DNA of 62,709 nucleotides. It comes from Actinomadura sp. 6K520. GTDB lineage: Bacteria > Actinomycetota > Actinomycetes > Streptosporangiales > Streptosporangiaceae. Positions 56,648 to 62,709 of this stretch are shown here, piece after piece. Every line of letters starts with the position of its first letter. Within the stretch, counting starts at the first letter, position 1. The DNA lies in the NCBI RefSeq assembly GCF_004349245.1, contig NZ_SMLC01000023.1:1-62709 (forward strand), written 5' to 3'. Below the pieces are notes generated by a model. The model was not told the origin of the DNA. It did not search any database and saw nothing but the letters and a program-made list of their open reading frames with translations. The translations under genes were made by a program, and so were the position numbers.

Positions 56648-57676
56648 ATGTCCGCATTGCCCACGGTGCGGGACCAATCCGCCGCGTATTCGCTGCTCGA
56701 CCTGATTCAGGGCGCGGTGATCACTCAGGCGATTTCGGTCGCGGCCAAGCTCGGCATCGCCGACGTCCTCGGCGACGGACCGCTGACCGCGGCGGAGATA
56801 GCCGGGCGGGTGGGAAGCGACCCCGAGGCGACGCACCGGCTGCTGCGCACGCTGTCCGGCTACTCGGTCTTCGCGGTCGAGCCCGACGGCCGGTTCGCGC
56901 TCACGCCCATGGCCGGCGCGCTGCGCGAGGACGCGCCGGACTCGATGCGCGGCATGGCCGTCCTGATGGGTCACCCGCTGCTCTGGGAGGAGTGGGGGCA
57001 CCTGCTCACCTCCGTGCGCACGGGTGAGGCCAATCTGCCGAAGCTGAGGGGCATGGGCGCGTACGACTTCCTCGGCGCCAACCCCGAGTACGCCGCCGTG
57101 TTCTTCCAGGGCATGGGCAGCATTTCCGCCTCGGAGACCGATCCGGTGCTGGCGGCGTACGACTTCTCGCGGTTCCGCACGATCGTGGACGTCAACGGCG
57201 GGCGCGGCGGCCTGCTGGCGGGGATCCTCGCGCAGGCGCCGGGCTCCCGGGGCGTGCTGGTCGAGTCCGAGGCCGCGTCCGCGGACGCGGCGTCGGTCTT
57301 CGAGGCCGCCGGTGTCGCGGAGCGGGTCGAGATCGAGAACGGCAGCGGCTTCGGCAAGCTGCCGGCGGGCGCGGACGCCTACGTGCTCAAGCACGTCCTG
57401 CACGACTTCCCAGAGCCCGAGTGCCTCACGGTCCTGAGGAACGTGCGGGACGCCATCGCCCCCGACGGCAGGCTCCTCCTGGTCGAGTACGTGCTCGACG
57501 GCGGCAACGAGCGGCACATCGGCAACGTCATCGACCTGTGGCTGCTCCACCTGCTCGGCGCGAAGGAGCGCACGCTGCCGCAGTACACCGAGCTGTTCGC
57601 CAAGGCCGGCCTGAAGGTCACCGGGGTCGTCCCCACCACGTGCCCGGTCTCGATCGTCGAGGCGGTACCCGCCTGA
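56648..57676 (+). CDS. SAM-dependent O-methyltransferase (acetylserotonin/TcmN-C/DnrK-like)
   Basis: 342 aa from ATG 56648 with AGGAGG. The N-terminal dimerisation winged helix is SVAAKLGIADVLGDGPLTAAEIA. The SAM motif is IVDVNGGRGGLLAG (Asn where most have Gly). The catalytic His region is LKHVLHDFPEPECL, and VLDGGNERHIGNVIDLWLL follows. Enzymes of this type methylate phenolic oxygens in anthracyclines and related polyketides. A few members have changed function to hydroxylation or decarboxylation, so methylation is likely but not certain. Confidence 0.92.
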   Translation: MSALPTVRDQSAAYSLLDLIQGAVITQAISVAAKLGIADVLGDGPLTAAEIAGRVGSDPEATHRLLRTLSGYSVFAVEPDGRFALTPMAGALREDAPDSMRGMAVLMGHPLLWEEWGHLLTSVRTGEANLPKLRGMGAYDFLGANPEYAAVFFQGMGSISASETDPVLAAYDFSRFRTIVDVNGGRGGLLAGILAQAPGSRGVLVESEAASADAASVFEAAGVAERVEIENGSGFGKLPAGADAYVLKHVLHDFPEPECLTVLRNVRDAIAPDGRLLLVEYVLDGGNERHIGNVIDLWLLHLLGAKERTLPQYTELFAKAGLKVTGVVPTTCPVSIVEAVPA

Positions 57677-57705
57677 ATCCCGGTGCGGGCGGCCGGCGGC
57701 CGCCC

Positions 57706-57765
57706 ACTCGGAGAAGGCCCGCTCGGAGAAGGCCCGCTCGGAGAAGGCCCACTCGAAGCTGAGGA
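57706..57765 (+). repeat. 15-bp tandem repeat in front of an FAD monooxygenase gene
   Basis: Units ACTCGGAGAAGGCCC, GCTCGGAGAAGGCCC, GCTCGGAGAAGGCCC, then a degenerate fourth unit (ACTCGAAG...). Each full unit contains a ribosome-binding-like GGAGAAGG. It lies between the methyltransferase stop and the next ATG (57772). Confidence 0.85.
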
Positions 57766-57771
57766 CAGATA

Positions 57772-59298
57772 ATGGAAACCGACGTAATCGTTGTCGGCGC
57801 CGGGCCCACCGGGTTGACGCTCGCGGGCGAGCTCCGCCTGGGCGGCGCCGAGGTCATCGTCCTTGAGCGGCTGACCGAGCGGGGCTGGCAGTCGCGCGGC
57901 ATCGGCTTCACCGCACGCGCCACCGAGATGTTCCACCAGCGCGGGCTCCTCGACCGCCTGGAGAACCCCGAGATCACCAGGCGGGGGCACTTCGGCGGCG
58001 TCCCGATCGACTACGGAATCCTGGCGGGGGCGCACTTCGGCGTCCGCAACGCGCCCCAGTACAAGATCGAGGAGATGCTCGAAGGGTGGGCGCTGGAGCT
58101 GGGCGCGCACGTGCGCCGCGGCTACGAGCTCACCGGCCTGGAGAGCACCGGGGACGGCGTCACCGCGTTCGTCCGGGGGCCGGACGGCCCCGCGGAGTGC
58201 ACCGCCCGCTACCTGGTCGGCTGTGACGGCGGGCGGAGCACCGTCCGGCGGCTCGCCGGCTTCGACTTCGCCGGGGCCGACGCGACCCGCGAGATGTTCC
58301 TCGCGGACGTCAGGGGCTGCGACATCAGGCCCCGGAGGATCGGCGAGCTGCTGCCGAACGGCATGGTGATGGCGGCGCCGCTGGAGCACGGCTACACCCG
58401 CATCATCGTGTGCGAGAACGAGAGCCCGCCGGACGAAGGCGACCAGGTGACGTTCACCGGCCGCCAGGTCGGGTTCACCGAACTCGCGGACGCCTGGCAG
58501 CGGCTGACCGGCGACTCCATCCACCACGGCGAGGCGCGCTGGGTGAGCAGCTTCACCGATGCCACCCGCCAGGCCACCGAGTACCGCCGCGGCCGGGTGC
58601 TGCTGGCCGGGGACGCCGCGCACATCCACCTGCCCGCGGGCGGGCAGGGGCTCAGCGTCGGCGCGCAGGACGCCTTCAACCTCGGCTGGAAGCTGGCCGC
58701 GACCGTCACGGGCCGGGCCCCCGAGGGACTGCTCGACACGTACCACGCCGAACGTCACCCGGTGGGGGCGCGGGTCCTGCTCAACACCCTCGCCCAGGGG
58801 ACGCTCAACCTCAACGACGACAAGGTCGAGCCGCTGCGGAACGTCATGGGGGAGCTCAGCACGATCCCCGCGGTGGCGCGGCATCTGATCGGCATGGTGA
58901 GCGGTTTCGACGTCCGTTACGACATGGGCGTTGCGGGGCGGCACCCGCTGCTGGGCGGGCGGATGCCCGACCGGGAACTGGAGCTCGCCGACGGGGGGCG
59001 CGACCGGATCGCGCGGCTGCTGCACCCGGCGCGGGGCGTCCTGATCACCGCGGACGCCTCGGGCGAGACGGCCCGGACCGCCGCCCGCTGGTCCGACCGC
59101 GTCGACGTGGCGGAGGTGCGGGACTTCCCGCCCGGACCGGAGGAGGACGGCGCGCCGACCGAGTCGGTGCTCCTCCGCGCCGACGGATACGTCGCCTGGG
59201 CCGCGCCGGACGGGGGCGACCTCCAGGACGCCCTGCGGCGCTGGTTCGGCGCGGCCCGGAAGGACCACGACGTCCGAGTGCCAGCGTCCGCCCGATAG
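57772..59298 (+). CDS. FAD-dependent polyketide oxygenase (PgaE/RdmE type)
   Basis: 508 aa. FAD motif VIVVGAGPTGLTLAGEL; middle motif VGCDGGRSTVRRLAGFDF; third motif GRVLLAGDAAHIHLPAGGQG; then the C-terminal thioredoxin-like part from about 390. This is the size and motif set of the class A flavoprotein hydroxylases of angucycline and anthracycline pathways. It uses NADPH and oxygen to hydroxylate the polycyclic core. It is closely related in sequence to the gene at 60370, so the two probably arose by duplication and act in sequence or on different positions. Confidence 0.94.
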   Translation: METDVIVVGAGPTGLTLAGELRLGGAEVIVLERLTERGWQSRGIGFTARATEMFHQRGLLDRLENPEITRRGHFGGVPIDYGILAGAHFGVRNAPQYKIEEMLEGWALELGAHVRRGYELTGLESTGDGVTAFVRGPDGPAECTARYLVGCDGGRSTVRRLAGFDFAGADATREMFLADVRGCDIRPRRIGELLPNGMVMAAPLEHGYTRIIVCENESPPDEGDQVTFTGRQVGFTELADAWQRLTGDSIHHGEARWVSSFTDATRQATEYRRGRVLLAGDAAHIHLPAGGQGLSVGAQDAFNLGWKLAATVTGRAPEGLLDTYHAERHPVGARVLLNTLAQGTLNLNDDKVEPLRNVMGELSTIPAVARHLIGMVSGFDVRYDMGVAGRHPLLGGRMPDRELELADGGRDRIARLLHPARGVLITADASGETARTAARWSDRVDVAEVRDFPPGPEEDGAPTESVLLRADGYVAWAAPDGGDLQDALRRWFGAARKDHDVRVPASAR

Positions 59299-59344
59299 GC
59301 GCCCAGCCGCCGGTAGGACGCTCCGAACCCAGAGGAGGACAAGC

Positions 59345-60298
59345 GTGACCACGAGCACGATGCGCGAAACGGAACACGAGATCGAGATCGACGCTCCTGC
59401 CGAGCAGGTGTACGCGCTGATCGCGGACGTCGGCACGTGGCCGGAGATCTTCCCCCCGACCGTGCACGCCGAATGCGTCGAACGGGACGGCGACTCGGAA
59501 CTGATCCGGCTCTGGGCGACCGCGAACGGCACCGCCAAGACGTGGACGTCCCGGCGCGAGCACGACCCGGAGCGCAGGAGCGTCTCGTTCCGCCAGGAAC
59601 GGTCCCAGCACCCGGTGGGCGGCATGGGGGGCGAATGGGTGGTGGAGCCCCTTTCCGGGACCGCCTGCCGGGTGCGCCTGCTCCACGACTTCTTCGCGGC
59701 GAGCGGCGACCCCGCCGATCTCGACTGGATCAGCCGGGCGGTCGACCGCAACAGCGAGGCGGAGCTGCACGCGCTCAAGGAGAGCGCGGAGCTGGCCGGG
59801 CCCGACCGGCTCGTCACGTTCGACGACACGGTCAGCGTCGACGGCGGCGTGCAGGACGTCTACGACTTCCTCAACGAGGCCCAGCACTGGACGCGGCGCC
59901 TCCCCCACGTCGCCAGGGTGTCGCTGGAGGAGGACACGCCCGGGCTGCAGATCCTCGAGATGGACACGAGGACCAAGGACGGGCAGGTGCACACCACGCG
60001 GTCCGTGCGCGTGTGCCAGCCGTACACGAGCATCGCCTACAAGCAGACCGTCCTGCCCGCACTGCTCACGCTGCACACGGGCCGCTGGATCATCGAGCGG
60101 CACGGCGGAGCGGTGTCGGTGACGTCGCGGCACACCGTGCGGATCAACACCGAGCGCATCCCCGAGGTGCTCGGCGACGACGCGGACGTGCGGGCCGCGC
60201 AGGACTTCGTCCGGAACGCCCTGAGCGGCAACAGCCTGGCCACCTTGCGGCTCGCCAAGGAGCACGCCGAGGGCGCCGGGAGACGCGCGGCATCGTGA
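59345..60298 (+). CDS. Didomain aromatase/cyclase (SRPBCC)
   Basis: 317 aa from GTG 59345 with GAGGAC upstream. Two SRPBCC units: about 8-150 (EHEIEIDAPAEQVYALIADVGTWPEIFPPTVHAE) and about 165-310 (VTFDDTVSVDGGVQDVYDFLNEAQHWTRRLPHV). This is the ActVII-like didomain type that aromatises and closes the first ring after C-9 ketoreduction. It fits the ActIII-like reductase at 55651. It is placed between the two paralogous oxygenase genes. Confidence 0.94.
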   Translation: MTTSTMRETEHEIEIDAPAEQVYALIADVGTWPEIFPPTVHAECVERDGDSELIRLWATANGTAKTWTSRREHDPERRSVSFRQERSQHPVGGMGGEWVVEPLSGTACRVRLLHDFFAASGDPADLDWISRAVDRNSEAELHALKESAELAGPDRLVTFDDTVSVDGGVQDVYDFLNEAQHWTRRLPHVARVSLEEDTPGLQILEMDTRTKDGQVHTTRSVRVCQPYTSIAYKQTVLPALLTLHTGRWIIERHGGAVSVTSRHTVRINTERIPEVLGDDADVRAAQDFVRNALSGNSLATLRLAKEHAEGAGRRAAS

Positions 60299-60305
60299 CG
60301 CGCCC

Positions 60306-60335
60306 GGAAAGGCCGCGATCGGAAAGGCCGCGATC
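60306..60335 (+). repeat. 15-bp tandem repeat in front of the second paralogous monooxygenase gene
   Basis: Two exact units of GGAAAGGCCGCGATC, followed by a partial third (GGAATGG). Like the repeat at 57706 it is 15 bp long, sits in the gap before an FAD oxygenase gene, and contains GGA-rich ribosome-binding-like sequence. Confidence 0.8.
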
Positions 60336-60369
60336 GGAATGGCAAGGCGCGCGGAAGGTGGAGAGAGAC

Positions 60370-61896
60370 ATGCAAGGCTTTGACGCGGACGTCGTCGTCG
60401 TGGGGGCGGGCCCCGCCGGGCTCATGCTGGCCGGGGAGTTGCGCCTGGCGGGCGTCCGGACCGTCGTCCTGGACCTGCTGGCCGAGCCGATGAGGCAGTC
60501 CCGCGCCCTCGGCTTCTCGGCCCGCGCCATCGAGGAGTTCGACCAGCGGGGGCTGCTGCCTCGCTTCGGCGATGTGCAGACCATTCCCTTCGGCCATTTC
60601 GGCGGGCTGCCCATCGACTACCGGGTGGTCGAAGGCGGCTCCTACGGGGCGCGGGGCATCCCCCAGTCGCGCACCGAGGAGGTGCTGGCCGGGTGGGCCA
60701 CCGAACTCGGTGCCGTGATCCACCGGGAGCACGAGGTCGTCGGGCTCGCCGCGGACGACGACGGCGTCGAGGTGGACGTCGCGACCCCGCAGGGCCGCAA
60801 GCGCCTGCGTGCCCGTTACGTGGCGGGCTGCGACGGAGCGCGCAGCACCGTCCGCAAACTCACCGGCATCGACTTCCCCGGCACCGACCCGACCGTCGAG
60901 CTGTGGTTCGCGGACGTGACCGGGTGCCCCCTGCGGCCGCGCTTCTCCGGGGAGCGGGTGCCCGGCGGGATGGTCATGGTGCTGCCGCTGGGCCCGGAGG
61001 CCAACCGCGTCATCGTGTACGAGCGCGGCATGAGGCGGCAGGGCGACGGCGCCCCGGACTTCGCCGAGATCGCCGCCGCCTGGAAGCGGCTGACCGGCGA
61101 GGACATCGGCGGCGCGCGGCCGCTGTGGACGAGCTTCACGACCGATTCGAGCCGCCAGGCGGCCGAGTACCGCCGGGGACGGGTGTTCCTCCTCGGCGAC
61201 GCCGCGCACATCCACCTGCCGATCGGCGCCCAGGGAATGAGCGCGGGGATCGGCGACGCCATGAACCTGGGGTGGAAGCTCGGCGCCGTGCTCAACGGTC
61301 ACGCGCCCGGGGACCTCCTGGACACCTACCACTCCGAGCGGCACCCCGTCGCCGCCGGCATCCTGAACAACACGCTCGCCCAGCGCACCCTTTACCTCGG
61401 TGCCGACGACATGAACCCCATGCGGGAGGTCCTGACCGAGCTGCTGGCGTACGAGGAGGTCCAGCGGCGGCTGGTCGGCATGGTCACCGGCCTGGACATC
61501 CGGTACGACGTCGGGCAGGGCGACCATCCGCTGGCCGGCCGGCGGCTGCCGGACGTGGAGCTCGTGAGCGGCTCCGGCCCGTCCGGGAAAACGAGCGCCT
61601 TCCGGCTCCTGCACGCGGGGCGCGGCATCCTCCTCGACCTGCGCGGCGACGCCGAGGTCCGCGCCGCCGCCGAACCGTGGGCGGACCGGATCGACGTCGT
61701 CACCACGGCCTCGCGTCCCGCGGGCGCGCTCGCCGAAGTCGAGGCCGCGCTGGTACGGCCGGACGGTCACCTCGCCTGGATCGGTTCCCGCGGCTCCCGC
61801 GCCTCCGGCCTGCCGGACGCCCTTGCCCGCTGGTTCGGCCGGCCGCACGGGAGTCACCGGCCCGCGGCGCCCGCCGCGGCGGGCGCACGGCTCTAG
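60370..61896 (+). CDS. FAD-dependent polyketide oxygenase (PgaE/RdmE type), second paralogue
   Basis: 508 aa from ATG 60370. FAD motif VVVVGAGPAGLMLAGEL, middle motif AGCDGARSTVRKLTGIDFPG, third motif GRVFLLGDAAHIHLPIGAQG. It has the same length as the gene at 57772 and shares its layout throughout. In angucycline pathways two such flavoproteins often cooperate in hydroxylation and ring modification; that is my reading of the pair here. The long open frame upstream overlaps the aromatase gene and is not used. Confidence 0.94.
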   Translation: MQGFDADVVVVGAGPAGLMLAGELRLAGVRTVVLDLLAEPMRQSRALGFSARAIEEFDQRGLLPRFGDVQTIPFGHFGGLPIDYRVVEGGSYGARGIPQSRTEEVLAGWATELGAVIHREHEVVGLAADDDGVEVDVATPQGRKRLRARYVAGCDGARSTVRKLTGIDFPGTDPTVELWFADVTGCPLRPRFSGERVPGGMVMVLPLGPEANRVIVYERGMRRQGDGAPDFAEIAAAWKRLTGEDIGGARPLWTSFTTDSSRQAAEYRRGRVFLLGDAAHIHLPIGAQGMSAGIGDAMNLGWKLGAVLNGHAPGDLLDTYHSERHPVAAGILNNTLAQRTLYLGADDMNPMREVLTELLAYEEVQRRLVGMVTGLDIRYDVGQGDHPLAGRRLPDVELVSGSGPSGKTSAFRLLHAGRGILLDLRGDAEVRAAAEPWADRIDVVTTASRPAGALAEVEAALVRPDGHLAWIGSRGSRASGLPDALARWFGRPHGSHRPAAPAAAGARL

Positions 61897-61933
61897 CCAC
61901 CACAGACCCGAGGACGCCACCACAACCGAGGAC
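61896..61933 (+). repeat. Direct repeat in front of the ABM oxygenase gene
   Basis: Copies GCCACCACAGACCCGAGGAC and GCCACCACAACCGAGGAC, the second two bases shorter. It is the third short tandem duplication in a gap of this operon, again ending in a GAGGAC ribosome-binding-like element. Confidence 0.75.
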
Positions 61934-61945
61934 GTGAGGTCGGAC

Positions 61946-62683
61946 ATGCCATTCATCAATCCCGAAGACGGCTACCTGACGGTCATCAACCTGTTCCGCA
62001 CGGAGACGCACGAGCAGGTGGACCGGCTGGTCAGCGAGATGCGGGCGATCGTCGACACGGCGGCGTTCCCCGGCTGGATCTCCAGCACCGTGCACCGCGG
62101 GCAGGACCGGCCGGGAACCGCGAACTTCATCCAGTGGCGCGGGAAGGAGGACCTGGAGTCGCGCTATGCCGGTGACGAGTTCAAGCACCGCACGGTGCCG
62201 GTCTTCGAGGAGATCACGACCTACGTGCGGCTGATGCAGACCGAGGTCGAGCTGAGCCGGCGCCACCCGTCCCAGGGCGACGTCACCGAGGTCTCCCCCG
62301 GCCGCGAGGACTACACGGTCCTCGAGGTGCTCGGCGTGGACCCCGCCGACCAGGACGAGCTGATCAGCGTGGTCGGGTCGTCCCACGACTGGCTGGTGGA
62401 CACGCCCGGCTACCGCTCGCAGAGCGTGCTGCGGGGCATCCGGTCCCGCGGCCTCGACCGCGGCGGCCTCTCGACCGTCGGCAGGGACAACGACTTCGTC
62501 GTGGTCTACTCGCAGTGGGACGGCAAGGAGTCGTACGACGCGTTCCGCGGTATGGCCGAGGACGAGCGGCCCGCCGCGCGCCGCAAGAACCAGGACAGGC
62601 GGAACTCCCTGACGACCGAGCACGACTGGAACACCTACAGGGTCGTCCACAGCCGCTCCGCGTCGGAGCCCGCCCTGGCCTGA
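61946..62683 (+). CDS. Didomain antibiotic biosynthesis monooxygenase (ABM)
   Basis: 245 aa from ATG 61946 with GTGAGG upstream. Two ferredoxin-like ABM units: about 8-100 (YLTVINLFRTETHEQVDRLV ... NFIQWRGKEDLE) and about 125-230 (YTVLEVLGVDPADQDELISVV ... VVYSQWDGKESYDAF). Cofactor-free enzymes of this fold (ActVA-Orf6 type) oxidise hydroxyarenes to quinones in aromatic polyketide pathways; some relatives act as cyclases. The last gene in the window; nothing can be said of the remaining 26 nt. Confidence 0.88.
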   Translation: MPFINPEDGYLTVINLFRTETHEQVDRLVSEMRAIVDTAAFPGWISSTVHRGQDRPGTANFIQWRGKEDLESRYAGDEFKHRTVPVFEEITTYVRLMQTEVELSRRHPSQGDVTEVSPGREDYTVLEVLGVDPADQDELISVVGSSHDWLVDTPGYRSQSVLRGIRSRGLDRGGLSTVGRDNDFVVVYSQWDGKESYDAFRGMAEDERPAARRKNQDRRNSLTTEHDWNTYRVVHSRSASEPALA

Positions 62684-62709
62684 CCCACCGGCCCCTGACC
62701 CACCGACCC

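Noticed and set aside
1..62709. CRISPR arrays, transposases, integrases, rRNA genes
   Set aside because: No array-like repeat-spacer pattern and no protein with transposase, integrase or phage motifs was seen. The tRNA could be an attachment site, but I found no second copy of its 3' end in the window.

Overview
This is a window of very GC-rich DNA from a filamentous actinomycete. Modular type I PKS with actinomycete docking domains, SARP and LAL regulators, a DUF5988 protein, GTGA/ATGA translational coupling and universal stress proteins all fit. Actinomadura or a relative in the Thermomonosporaceae is my guess from the gene mix; I could not test it.

Layout. (1) 1-19740, minus strand: a type I PKS operon. 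The first gene (4931 aa) carries a KSQ loading module, a KS-AT-DH-KR-ACP module and a KS-AT-DH-ER-KR-ACP module. It is followed by a type II thioesterase, an FkbH-like glyceryl transferase/phosphatase, a free ACP and the next PKS gene, which leaves the window. (2) 20031-21926, plus strand: a frameshifted metallophosphoesterase, a phosphopantetheinyl transferase that can activate the carrier proteins, and a DUF5988 protein. (3) 22017-22093: a tRNA with anticodon UAA but a 5-nt variable loop, next to LAL and SARP regulators (22110-26238).

(4) 26707-40303: a block that looks like a dormancy/hypoxia (DosR/DevR-type) regulon. It has a STAS protein, a flavodoxin, an SRPBCC protein, carbamate kinase, a deletion-fused permease/arginine deiminase remnant, a zinc alcohol dehydrogenase, a 1588-aa membrane fusion protein, SHOCT and DUF4389 membrane proteins and three universal stress proteins. 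At least eight copies of a palindromic box close to GGGACCTTNGTCCC lie mostly 50-70 nt upstream of the start codons. (5) 40347-46680: a Tat-exported esterase, an ArsR-like regulator, GH15, a membrane protein, a secreted lectin-like protein and a VOC protein.

(6) 46719-62683: a type II (aromatic) PKS cluster. It has KS-alpha, KS-beta, a TcmI/JadI-like cyclase, an ActIII-like ketoreductase, a didomain aromatase/cyclase, an O-methyltransferase, three FAD monooxygenases, an ABM-type oxygenase, a gamma-glutamyl hydrolase-like protein, a sulfotransferase, an alpha/beta hydrolase and a StrR-like (ParB-fold) regulator. Two candidate operators for that regulator (inverted repeats close to GTTCAACCGG/CCGGTTGAAC) lie upstream of its own gene and between the ketoreductase and methyltransferase genes. 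The enzyme set fits an angucyclinone-like, oxidatively tailored polyphenol. No type II ACP is in the window, so the cluster probably continues to the right.
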